DNA of 64,000 nucleotides from Lachnospiraceae bacterium. Its GTDB lineage: Bacteria > Bacillota > Clostridia > Lachnospirales > Lachnospiraceae. This document shows positions 16,848 through 24,771 of the stretch, one piece after another. The position numbers and the translations under genes were made by a program. Position 1 is the first letter of the stretch. Each line of letters starts with the position of its first letter. The stretch lies in contig JAFWLM010000080.1 of NCBI GenBank assembly GCA_017511045.1, positions 62,001 to 126,000 on the forward strand, given 5' to 3'. The notes under the pieces are model-generated. The model searched no databases. It was not told the DNA's origin and was given only the letters and a program-made list of their open reading frames with translations.

Positions 16848-18281
16848 TTAGACGATTGCGTTCTTCTCGTCGAACTGACGTCCGCGCTTCTCGTCAAGGT
16901 CTTTTCTCATCTGGATCAGTTCATCCTTCTTTACAGAGTTGATGACGAAGAAACCGATCAGAGAAAGAAAAACGAAGATCGTCGGGATCAAAGGATAGAT
17001 CAGACGAATTCCGTTTGCAGCCTCAACCGTCTGCTCGATTGCACCCTCTTTATATCCAACCCAAGTAAGAGCTGCGGTAACCAGGAATGTGGAAACGCCC
17101 ATACCGAGTTTCTGGAAGAAGGAAATCGATGCAGAGACCATACCAGGAGCACGTACCCCATATTTCCACTCGCCCCAGTCAACAGCATCTGGGATAGACC
17201 GGAAAATAATATTGCTGAACAGGATGATGCCGGCCTGGAAGAAGCACTGTGCGATCGTTAATACAGTTACGTTCTTCATTGCCAGGAATGTTACGACCCA
17301 GCAGATAATAACGATTGCGCCGGAAATGAAATACAGGGCATTTCTTCCGAGTTTCTGTGTCAGGATCGGTCCGACAATGATGTTAAATGCGGAACCTGCA
17401 AATGTTGCGATCGTCATAACGGTTGCGATTACGATCGGATTGCCGACATAGTAAGTATAGAAATAGGATGTCAGCGTTGTGGTTGCAGTTGCCAGCATGA
17501 AGTTGAACATGTTGATAAGCAATGCGCCCCAGAGCATCTTGTTGCCCTTGAAGATCTTAAACTCATCTTTGATTTTCAGTTTTTCTGCCGGATTTTCTGT
17601 TGTTACAGAATCCTGAGCCCACTGATTCAGAACAGAACGTTCCTTACTTGTTACAGCGGAATAGATTCCGAGAACAAGGCTGATTGCTGCAATAACGATT
17701 GCTGTCCACATGAAACCTTTTCTTTCCATCAGGTTTCCGCCGCCGAATCCAAGGATCAGGTTAATACCGGTATAGGAAATAACGATACCTGCGACTGCCA
17801 TAGCGATATGACGCCAGGTGATCATCGTTCTCTTTTCCTTCGGGTCATCCGTGCAGACTGCAGTCTGAGCTGATAACCACTGATAGTTTACGGTTGCAAA
17901 GATAGAACCAAACAGGATATACATGATATATGCCCAAAGGACAGCAGCTGCACTTCCTGTTCCGATTCCGCCCGGAACCGTAAAGACAAGAACGAAGGAG
18001 ATCGCAGTCGGGATCAGGGATCCGACATACCATGGTTTAAACTTACCCATCTTGTTCTTCTTCGTACGGTCAGCCAGCATACCAAAACCAAGGTCCGTAA
18101 ATGCATCAATGATACGGCAGACCAATGTCAGTGTACCAATGGTCAGTGCAGGGATACCGATGGTCGTGGTAAAATACAGAACCATGTAAGAAGCAATAAA
18201 TGTGTTCTCAATGGTATAACTCATCTCACCAAGAGCATACCCCAAATGATGGTACCACTTCATTTTGTTTGTGTTTTCCAT
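16848..18281 (-). CDS. GPH-family cation symporter (MFS fold)
   Basis: A 477-residue, 12-helix transporter of the glycoside-pentoside-hexuronide:cation symporter type. Support: YHHLGYALGEMSYTIENTFI at the start, FTDLGFGMLADRTKKNKMGK (the GPH D-x-x-x-G-x-x-x-D-R loop after helix 2), FGSIFATVNYQWL, KRTMITWRHIAMAVAG, and RSIPDAVDWGEWKYGVRAPG between helices 10 and 11. The start chosen is ATG at 18281 with GAGAGGG eight bases upstream; an in-frame TTG at 18299 is less likely. Substrate unknown. Its place behind redox and hydrolase genes suggests it brings in the compound they process. Confidence 0.92.
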   Translation of the reverse strand: MENTNKMKWYHHLGYALGEMSYTIENTFIASYMVLYFTTTIGIPALTIGTLTLVCRIIDAFTDLGFGMLADRTKKNKMGKFKPWYVGSLIPTAISFVLVFTVPGGIGTGSAAAVLWAYIMYILFGSIFATVNYQWLSAQTAVCTDDPKEKRTMITWRHIAMAVAGIVISYTGINLILGFGGGNLMERKGFMWTAIVIAAISLVLGIYSAVTSKERSVLNQWAQDSVTTENPAEKLKIKDEFKIFKGNKMLWGALLINMFNFMLATATTTLTSYFYTYYVGNPIVIATVMTIATFAGSAFNIIVGPILTQKLGRNALYFISGAIVIICWVVTFLAMKNVTVLTIAQCFFQAGIILFSNIIFRSIPDAVDWGEWKYGVRAPGMVSASISFFQKLGMGVSTFLVTAALTWVGYKEGAIEQTVEAANGIRLIYPLIPTIFVFLSLIGFFVINSVKKDELIQMRKDLDEKRGRQFDEKNAIV

Positions 18282-18322
18282 AATTTTTCCCTCTCTCAAT
18301 TATAAAAACTAAATGTTTTACT

Positions 18323-18356
18323 CTGTGAAACGAAGCCCAATTAGGCCACTTCACAG
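18323..18356. other. intergenic hairpin between copy-2 flavoprotein and transporter
   Basis: CTGTGAA/TTCACAG arms with an inner GCC/GGC pair. There is no T-run, so it is more likely an mRNA processing or stability element than a terminator. Confidence 0.5.
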
Positions 18357-18369
18357 TTTATAGCAATTC

Positions 18370-19383
18370 TTATGCCTGTTTTGGCTGTTTGCTAGGCGGC
18401 TTGATCAGGAATTCTTTCTCAAGCGGCTTGTAAGCCTTTCTGTTTTCCGGAAGAAGCGGGAGCTTATCTTTAAGTGCCTTAGCAACTTCAAAGACTTCAT
18501 CGTCATGATCTTTCAGACCCTGGAAGAGGTGTCTGGAGTGGCTCATTGCCTCTTCTGTGAAGGTGAATTTTACCTTGCCGTCTTCGACGCTGACTTTTCC
18601 GTCAATACCGCAGATCGCGCAGGAAACCTTATCTGAATCCGGATAGAACATCATCAGGTTCTGGTGGCACATCGGGCAGTAGCCTTCCGGTCCGTAGTAT
18701 GGTTTCTTATGGTCGATCGCATCGTTCAGTTCATAAGGAACGTCAACTTCAAAACTCTTGACCATGTTTCTTCCAAGCTGTCTTGCCTGCTCGATCAGTT
18801 CCGGGAACAGAGTTGCTGCGCCGTCTTCTGCAACACCTGTAACGTTCATCTGGTCACAGACATTGAACTGTGCCGGGAACATTAATGTCTGCATGGAAGC
18901 TAAGCAAAGAGATACCCAGTGCTCTGTTGTTGCACCGCCGACAGAGATCATCGCACCGACTTTTCTTCTGAAGATACGGTCGTCAATCTCCATATCGCCG
19001 AACTTGTCAGTCAGGTCGTTCTTTACCATCTGTTTCATTTTCCAGTTGCAGGCAATGTCAACTCTCGGCCCCATGATACGGTCACGGATCGCGATCAGCT
19101 GTCCCGGAGGAGTCAGAGAATAGCAAGGAGCTGCAAGCAGGAATCCGTCTGCGTCAAACAGCTTGTTGTACAGCCATGCAGCATCGTCCTTGTAAATGCA
19201 GTGCTCTGCACCTTTCATGATGACCGGACATGGCCAGCATACTGCGCAGGAATGGATCTCAAGGTCCAGCATACGGATCATCTCAACTTCAGCACCAAGC
19301 TCTTTTGCGGCATTTAACGCTTCGATTGTAAAGATCTCGCAGTTGGCGTTTCTTCTTCCTGCTGTCAAAGCAACAATTTTCAT
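18370..19383 (-). CDS. iron-sulfur flavoprotein-like protein with C-terminal Cys4 ribbon (copy 2)
   Basis: A 337-residue paralogue of the proteins at 13055 and 27939. FMN phosphate loop LTAGRRNANCE. Cluster-type cysteines C46, C49, C52, C62 (HSCAVCWPCP ... EHC). C-terminal Cys4 ribbon C236/C239 and C255/C258 (YCPMCHQ ... SCAICG). LLAAPCYSLTPPGQLIAIRD is the second flavin loop. It lies 25 bases after the ferredoxin gene, in one run with the AprA-like flavoprotein, so it may exchange electrons with that ferredoxin (inference from context). It ends in a Lys/Pro-rich tail. Confidence 0.86.
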   Translation of the reverse strand: MKIVALTAGRRNANCEIFTIEALNAAKELGAEVEMIRMLDLEIHSCAVCWPCPVIMKGAEHCIYKDDAAWLYNKLFDADGFLLAAPCYSLTPPGQLIAIRDRIMGPRVDIACNWKMKQMVKNDLTDKFGDMEIDDRIFRRKVGAMISVGGATTEHWVSLCLASMQTLMFPAQFNVCDQMNVTGVAEDGAATLFPELIEQARQLGRNMVKSFEVDVPYELNDAIDHKKPYYGPEGYCPMCHQNLMMFYPDSDKVSCAICGIDGKVSVEDGKVKFTFTEEAMSHSRHLFQGLKDHDDEVFEVAKALKDKLPLLPENRKAYKPLEKEFLIKPPSKQPKQA

Positions 19384-19408
19384 ATAGTGATTCTCCTTTC
19401 TCTGCCTC

Positions 19409-19609
19409 TTACCACAGGGATGCAGGCAGTTTCATTTCAATACAACGTTTTGGACAATTCATCCAGCAGATGCCGCAGAACCAGCATTCTCCTTCATATT
19501 TGAGGTACGGATATCCTTCTTCATTGACTGCAAGGACATCTTCCGGGCAATTGTCATAGCATTTCATGCATTTGATACATTTTTCATTATCTACTTTTAC
19601 GACTTTCAT
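19409..19609 (-). CDS. 2[4Fe-4S] ferredoxin, partner of the AprA-like flavoprotein
   Basis: A 66-residue protein with two CxxCxxCxxxC motifs: C11, C14, C17, C21 and C42, C45, C48, C52 (CIKCMKCYDNCPED; CWFCGICWMNCPKRC). It resembles the N-terminal part of adenylylsulfate reductase beta subunits, which are about 150 residues and have a C-terminal tail absent here. The ATG is one base from the stop of the upstream flavoprotein, so the two are translationally coupled and probably form a complex. Confidence 0.93.
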   Translation of the reverse strand: MKVVKVDNEKCIKCMKCYDNCPEDVLAVNEEGYPYLKYEGECWFCGICWMNCPKRCIEMKLPASLW

Positions 19610-19610
19610 T

Positions 19611-21314
19611 TTATTTGCCCTCCTCTAAATATTCCGGTTTCAGCTCCGGTGCGCGCATCAGTTCGATCGTATCTTTTCCGTCTACCAGACGGCATACGGA
19701 AATGTGATTATCGTTCTCCGGATTTCTTTCCGGATAATCATTTCTTAAGAAGTTGCCTCTGGACTCTTTTCTTTCCATGCAGGCTTTGAAATGAAGGATA
19801 CTTCCATCATAAATGTTACGCACCTCGATGCAGCGCATCAGATCATGCGGAGTTTTTGCCATAAGATGCGGCATGAAGTGTTTACCAAGAGATCCAAGTC
19901 TTAACAGGCCTTCTTTCAGCTTGCCTTCGGAAATATGCATTCCGACATAACGATCATTGATATAACGAATCGAGCTTTCCATCTCCATCGGTTCTGTTCC
20001 GTCTTCTTCATAGAGAGGTGCATATACTTCGTCAATGACATCCTGAACGTGATTCATATCAATTTCAGGTTCCGGAGCAGTCGCACAGTATTCTTTCATC
20101 TGATCGCCAACGATAATACCGCTGATGCAGGCAGATCCGCATCCGCCAAGTCCAAGGACTGTATCACCGCCGCAGTAAAGACCTTCTACATCCGTCTTGA
20201 AGTTCTCGTCCGTATAAACACCGGAAAGGCCATAGTAACCAAACCTTCTGTTTTCCATCAGTTCATAACGATGCGTCTTCGGATTGAATCCTCTCTGCGC
20301 ACCGAGATACAGAGAAACAAAGCGCTCATCCGCAATACAGATCTCGTTTCTCTTCTGATAAACATCATTAAAGTGTTCAATCGTGCAATAGATCGGATCA
20401 AGGCCGGCTTTCTCGATTTCGTCATACATTTTCGCGGTCGGGAATGGAATTGCTTCTCCTTTGGCATTCATCCACTGTCCGCGGATTCCATCACCATGAT
20501 CGATGGAACCAAACGGGATCGTGATATCGTCACGGATACGATAGTTCCAGTTAGTAGCCAGGTCAAGATTGCAAAGACCTGCGCCGACTTTATAGCACGC
20601 ATTGAAGCCGTCACCGGAAACACTGCCCGGATGACCGTGATAACGCATCTTATATTTCCAGTGCATAGGGGTTTCCGATGTATAGTTTCTTGTAAGATTG
20701 CAGGTAGAAACCATAACAGCTTTTGCTTTTACAATGCAGAATTCCCCGGTACGGACATTAAAACCTGTTGCGCCACAGACTTTACCATTTTTATCAGTAA
20801 GCAGGTCAACCATCATCGTTCTGTTTAAGATTTCTACGCCGACCTCTTTGCATTTCTTAGCCATGACAGGTTTTACATCCAGCCAGTGGACGCCGATCAT
20901 GATCTTCTTTCCAAACCAGCCGTTGCGCACCCAGTGGTAATCATCTGTATCTTCCCAGCGCATCGGATATCCCCATTTGTTCATGTGGTCTAATGCCCAC
21001 CAGCTCTTTGCTCCAAGGATATAACCGACATTCGGATTCATTAAAGCTCCCGGTCCGCCAAGAAGTTCATGGCGTCCCATAAAGAACTTCACATAATCTA
21101 AATAACTGACGCCCTCTCTCGGGAAGTCCATAACATGGTCCATACCCATTCCGGAATGGCCGCTTCTTGCTGCGTTTGCTTTCTCTAAAATAATGGTTTT
21201 GACGCCTTCTTCTGCTGCTTTAATTGCTGCAGAGCATCCGGCATCTCCGCCGCCAACAACAAGGAAGTCACACTCATAAACTTTCACGTCCTGTGCATTT
21301 GGTTTTGTGATCAT
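19611..21314 (-). CDS. AprA/fumarate-reductase-like FAD flavoprotein subunit
   Basis: A 567-residue FAD protein of the succinate dehydrogenase/fumarate reductase superfamily, closest in layout to the alpha subunit of adenylylsulfate reductase. Motifs: FLVVGGGDAGCSAAIKAAEE (FAD ADP-binding fold), ILEKANAARSGHSGMGMD, AVMVSTCNLTRNYTSETPMH, GLYCGGDTVLGLGGCGSACI, and a helical C-terminal domain with EVRNIYDGSILHFKACMERK, ESRGNFLRNDYPERN. No sulfate adenylyltransferase, dsr or qmo genes are present, so APS reduction is not supported. It sits between an 85-residue protein and a dedicated ferredoxin. It is probably an oxidoreductase of an organic substrate. Confidence 0.87.
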   Translation of the reverse strand: MITKPNAQDVKVYECDFLVVGGGDAGCSAAIKAAEEGVKTIILEKANAARSGHSGMGMDHVMDFPREGVSYLDYVKFFMGRHELLGGPGALMNPNVGYILGAKSWWALDHMNKWGYPMRWEDTDDYHWVRNGWFGKKIMIGVHWLDVKPVMAKKCKEVGVEILNRTMMVDLLTDKNGKVCGATGFNVRTGEFCIVKAKAVMVSTCNLTRNYTSETPMHWKYKMRYHGHPGSVSGDGFNACYKVGAGLCNLDLATNWNYRIRDDITIPFGSIDHGDGIRGQWMNAKGEAIPFPTAKMYDEIEKAGLDPIYCTIEHFNDVYQKRNEICIADERFVSLYLGAQRGFNPKTHRYELMENRRFGYYGLSGVYTDENFKTDVEGLYCGGDTVLGLGGCGSACISGIIVGDQMKEYCATAPEPEIDMNHVQDVIDEVYAPLYEEDGTEPMEMESSIRYINDRYVGMHISEGKLKEGLLRLGSLGKHFMPHLMAKTPHDLMRCIEVRNIYDGSILHFKACMERKESRGNFLRNDYPERNPENDNHISVCRLVDGKDTIELMRAPELKPEYLEEGK

Positions 21315-21572
21315 TTATTTGCCCTCCCTTTCTTTCATAAATGCTTCCCAGTTAGCCATGGTCTGTTTGGAAATCTCTTCGAATTCATCAATCGATTTCT
21401 GCTCGAATTCCTCATCGCCGTAACGACATGAACGGACATAATCCGGTTTCACCAGTACCAGAGCATCGTGGTAACTGATATCGAGTTCTTCTGCTTTTTC
21501 CCGAACCAGCTTGAATAATGGAAATTCGAAGTTTTCTTCTTCGTATACTCCACCACCGTAGAATTCGTCCAT
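21315..21572 (-). CDS. 85-residue acidic protein preceding the AprA-like subunit
   Basis: Not recognised. MDEFYGGGVYEEENFEFPLF starts an acidic, probably helical protein (LVREKAEELDISYHDALVLV; DEEFEQKSIDEFEEISKQ). No Cys cluster or membrane segment. The stop directly abuts the ATG of the flavoprotein, so the two are coupled; it may be a small subunit or an assembly factor. Confidence 0.7.
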   Translation of the reverse strand: MDEFYGGGVYEEENFEFPLFKLVREKAEELDISYHDALVLVKPDYVRSCRYGDEEFEQKSIDEFEEISKQTMANWEAFMKEREGK

Positions 21573-21606
21573 ATTACTTTCCTTTCTTTGTATTGTTATT
21601 CAGCAT

Positions 21607-21638
21607 CCATGCCCACCATACACTTATGGCAGGCATGG
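21607..21638. other. intergenic hairpin between hydrolase and 85-residue gene
   Basis: Nested arms CCATGCC/GGCATGG and CCATA/TATGG. No T-run on either strand; perhaps an mRNA stabilising element that separates hydrolase from redox subunits. Confidence 0.5.
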
Positions 21639-21647
21639 AATACAACA

Positions 21648-23417
21648 TTATCCTCTGTATACATAATCTCCAACCTGATATTTCGGCGGGATCGTCGGAA
21701 TCTGCAGGAAGGAATCGTACTGTCCTCCGGTATGGAATACATGGATTCCATCACCATTGTCAGAAGCGATGTTGACCTTCGGATCTTCGAACCAGTCGGA
21801 TTTTACGAAGCGGCCGGTGATCTCGATACGAAGTGTCTCTCCCTTATGCCAGATGCGGCTGTGCGGATACATCTCAACTTCAACAGGAACGATCTCACCC
21901 GGAGAAAGTTTCTGGAGGTTCTTATGAGACTGTACCGGCTGGAAGTCGGTAGCCATCTTCTCATCCAGTTCCCTGTGAGAGACTCTCATATATCCCCATG
22001 CTCCTCTGTAAGGCTCATGCATTGCATAGACCGGGATATGCTCGCCGTTCACGCCGTTCTTCTTGACCCATACAAAGAGATCCATATCGTCGTAGCCGCG
22101 GCATTCGCAGTACAGTTTCAGTTTCATGTAACCTGTGATCTCGGTATCTTCTTCAAACTTGTAATCGAAGATAACGCTTTCGGTCTTCGGATCATAAGAA
22201 ACTTCTGCTTCTTTCTCGAACGGTTTTTCAAAGCTTGTGCCCATATTAGAAGCATCCAGATAAATCTTCTTGTATTCCGTTCTCTTGATCGGCCAGTTAT
22301 CTTCCACACGTTTGACCGCGTAGTCATAATCATATGCATCCATGACGTCAACACGAACCTTTGGAGTAAACTCCCAACCGTTGCGGACATTCTTCAGATA
22401 ACGATCGTAGAATGCAGTAAGATCAGCAACATTGCTTCTCTCGTATGTATCCGGCCACTCGAATTCTCTGTGGGCACGGAGCCATTTCTTACCGGAGCGG
22501 ATTCTTCTGAAGGTCTCAAGAGATCCTCTTAAGTGGATATGGCACCATCCTGAGCAGACATAGGTCGGAATACGGATCTTATCCCATTTTACGATCTTGC
22601 TCTCCCAGTATTTATTCATCATCGGATACTTCGCTGCCATTGTCGGAAGATCTTCAATGTAATTCTTGCAGGCGATGCCGGCAAGGATATCTTCATTAAA
22701 GGACGGAGCCATGATACCGCCGACTGCCAGAGATTCTCTGTACATATCAGATGTCAGCTCCCAAAGAGCAACACAGGTAAGATGCGGAGGCTGCTCTGCA
22801 GCAATTCTTGCCGCACTCATTGCAACGCCGGAGTTTCCGAACAATGCGATCTTACCGCTGCACCAGTCCTGCTCAGCTGCCCACTCAATGTAATCATAAC
22901 CATCACGTGCGCCCTGCGGACCATACTGCTCTACATTTCCTTCGGAATTACCAACACCTCTCGGATCTACGTTTGCTACTGCATAGCCGATATGGCACCA
23001 GTAACCCGGGTCAGTGGATTCGAATTTTGCCATTTCAGAAACGGTTCCTGGCGGAACTCCCATCAATTTCCACTCCTGCATTCCCTCTGCCGGTCTTTTG
23101 GAGAACGGGCTCCAGGAGATCAGAAGCGGGAATTTTTTACCTGGCTCATCCGGCATATAGATGTCGGAATAGATCACGGTACCGTCACGAAGCGTTGTGG
23201 CAACATCCTGCATGCAGATGATGCCTTCTTCCGGGCTGTAGGTTCTCGGATTCAGTTTTCCGCAGAAGTTAAAAAGATGAGGTCTCTCGCCTCTTGCGAT
23301 CATCGCCTCCATCTCTTCTTTGGTCTTACCCGGAACACCTTTGCGATAGGCTACTTCGATCGTTTCGCCGTCGAATTCTTCAGGTATCCAAATAATCTCT
23401 TTTTCCAATCTGTTCAC
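21648..23417 (-). CDS. CocE/NonD-family (X-Pro dipeptidyl-peptidase S15-like) hydrolase
   Basis: Alpha/beta hydrolase of 589 residues without signal peptide. The first domain has DGTVIYSDIYMPDEPGKKFP and LLISWSPFSKR. GNVEQYGPQGARDGYDYIEW precedes the nucleophile elbow LFGNSGVAMSAARI (Ser about 196). A C-terminal jelly-roll follows, with SHRELDEKMATDFQP and a late IHVFHTGGQYDSFLQIPTIP. Family members cleave esters (cocaine esterase), amides or X-Pro peptides. GTG at 23417 lacks a ribosome-binding site, whereas TTG at 23408 has GAGGTG six bases upstream and may be the true start. It is first in the minus-strand operon and divergent from lysR. Confidence 0.88.
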   Translation of the reverse strand: MNRLEKEIIWIPEEFDGETIEVAYRKGVPGKTKEEMEAMIARGERPHLFNFCGKLNPRTYSPEEGIICMQDVATTLRDGTVIYSDIYMPDEPGKKFPLLISWSPFSKRPAEGMQEWKLMGVPPGTVSEMAKFESTDPGYWCHIGYAVANVDPRGVGNSEGNVEQYGPQGARDGYDYIEWAAEQDWCSGKIALFGNSGVAMSAARIAAEQPPHLTCVALWELTSDMYRESLAVGGIMAPSFNEDILAGIACKNYIEDLPTMAAKYPMMNKYWESKIVKWDKIRIPTYVCSGWCHIHLRGSLETFRRIRSGKKWLRAHREFEWPDTYERSNVADLTAFYDRYLKNVRNGWEFTPKVRVDVMDAYDYDYAVKRVEDNWPIKRTEYKKIYLDASNMGTSFEKPFEKEAEVSYDPKTESVIFDYKFEEDTEITGYMKLKLYCECRGYDDMDLFVWVKKNGVNGEHIPVYAMHEPYRGAWGYMRVSHRELDEKMATDFQPVQSHKNLQKLSPGEIVPVEVEMYPHSRIWHKGETLRIEITGRFVKSDWFEDPKVNIASDNGDGIHVFHTGGQYDSFLQIPTIPPKYQVGDYVYRG

Positions 23418-23561
23418 CTCATTTTCTGTGTATTAAACTACGTTGCTGCTTTAAGGAACCTAATCTGCCTGTAAAAGCACAAAGATCCCCCTTTCAGTTT
23501 TCTGCTTTGATTGTAAGAAAACTATCCAGTTTATGGAAACATCAAATAAAACGGAAAGGCT

Positions 23562-23577
23562 ACAACCAAAAAGTTGT
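23562..23577. promoter_or_regulatory. putative LysR operator 1 (ACAAC-N6-GTTGT)
   Basis: Dyad ACAAC-caaaaa-GTTGT in the divergent region between hydrolase and lysR. It abuts the -35 of the lysR promoter, a position suited to autoregulation. Confidence 0.7.
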
Positions 23578-23605
23578 TGAAGTCAAAATAGCGCTGTGCT
23601 ACTAT
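23577..23605 (+). promoter_or_regulatory. promoter of the lysR gene
   Basis: -35 TTGAAG (23577-23582), 17-base spacer ending in TGC, -10 TACTAT (23600-23605), so also an extended -10. The operator dyad overlaps the first base of the -35. Confidence 0.65.
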
Positions 23606-23634
23606 TTTTTATGTGTGAAGAAGGAGGGTGTAAT

Positions 23635-24549
23635 ATGTCTCTGGATGTTCAAATGGAATGTTTTTTTAATCTTGCTGAAACATTAAACTTCAGTGAAACT
23701 GCAAAACAGCTCTACATTTCCCAGCAGGCAGTCAGTAAAAACATTTCAAAGCTGGAATCAAAAGTCGGCTTTCCTTTATTCTATCGCAATCCTCACAGCG
23801 TTCAGATCACCCCATGGGGCAAACAGTACTTAGAGCTCAATAAACAGTTTTTAAAAGACTGCCGCTCTTTATTAGAGGACTATCATCAGGCTAACAACCG
23901 TTTTTCTATTCTGACGCTTAATCAACCGGATTTTGAGCCGGTGAAACGAATGCATCCTTTTACGATTCCCGGAACGGAATATACAGCAAATGTGCATTTG
24001 GAATATGATACCCCGGCATTTGGCATTGAACGGCTTCTTGCCCGTGATGTTGATATGCTGGTCACGATCGACCGTTTCGTTCAGAATCTTCCCGGTCTGG
24101 TCATAAAGCCAATCTATCATTTAGAAGCAGCTCTGCTTGTTTCAAAAAAGCATCCGAAATACAGACCCGGTGTTAATTATTTGGAGTTCAAAAGCGAAGC
24201 TTTTGTTGCCGGCGTCACCAGCCACAACTTTTTTGAGACCAGGGACAGTATTATGCGCGATATCGAAAATTTCGGACTTGAGCCCAGGTCCATCATCATC
24301 GTTTCTGATGCGCCGAAAGCACTTGAAACTGTAGCCCGCGGGGAAGGGATCATCTTAGGTTCAGTCATGGCCCGTGCTCCGTATGAAAGTGACATTGCAA
24401 CCGTTCCTACGGGTATCATGAATAATATTGTCTGTGTTTGGAATGAAAACCTTGGCAAATCCTACTCCGATGCATTTGCAGACTTCCTTGCAAATGAATT
24501 TGAAAAAGCGGAAAAAGACCGTCTTGGATTACTCCTTGAAAAAAACTAA
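23635..24549 (+). CDS. LysR-family transcriptional regulator
   Basis: A 304-residue regulator. The winged helix-turn-helix at residues 1-60 (FFNLAETLNFSETAKQLYIS, QQAVSKNISKLESKVGFPLF) is typical, followed by the substrate-binding-like effector domain. Start ATG at 23635 with AAGGAGGG eight bases upstream; an upstream in-frame ATG adds 13 residues without a ribosome-binding site. It lies divergent to the hydrolase operon and upstream of the second URO-D gene. The five ACAAC-N6-GTTGT dyads around it are candidate binding sites. The ligand is unknown, presumably the pathway substrate or product. Confidence 0.93.
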   Translation: MSLDVQMECFFNLAETLNFSETAKQLYISQQAVSKNISKLESKVGFPLFYRNPHSVQITPWGKQYLELNKQFLKDCRSLLEDYHQANNRFSILTLNQPDFEPVKRMHPFTIPGTEYTANVHLEYDTPAFGIERLLARDVDMLVTIDRFVQNLPGLVIKPIYHLEAALLVSKKHPKYRPGVNYLEFKSEAFVAGVTSHNFFETRDSIMRDIENFGLEPRSIIIVSDAPKALETVARGEGIILGSVMARAPYESDIATVPTGIMNNIVCVWNENLGKSYSDAFADFLANEFEKAEKDRLGLLLEKN

Positions 24550-24585
24550 CTGCATATACTCTTTTTCCACCATAATTTTTATTGT

Positions 24586-24620
24586 AAAGATAACAACTAC
24601 CACGTTGTTATCTTTTTTAT
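24586..24620 (+). terminator. lysR terminator whose stem contains operator motif 2
   Basis: Perfect 12-bp stem AAAGATAACAAC/GTTGTTATCTTT (24586-24615) with a six-base loop and a T-rich tail. The core 24593-24608 is again ACAAC-N6-GTTGT, so it may also bind the regulator. Confidence 0.85.
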
Positions 24621-24659
24621 TGTTAGCATTTCCTGCCCTTCTCTGATACGCTTCAGAAA

Positions 24660-24675
24660 ACAACATTTTTGTTGT
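24660..24675. promoter_or_regulatory. putative LysR operator 3 (ACAAC-N6-GTTGT)
   Basis: ACAAC-attttt-GTTGT, 97-112 bases upstream of the second URO-D gene start. I see no confident -10/-35 pair after it, as expected for an activator-dependent promoter. Confidence 0.65.
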
Positions 24676-24771
24676 TCTATAAAAAGAATTATTTTGTTTC
24701 TAATCGAAAAAAACGAATGATATGCTTTGAATGACAGAAAGATATTTGCTGTGAGTACAAAGGATAGAACT

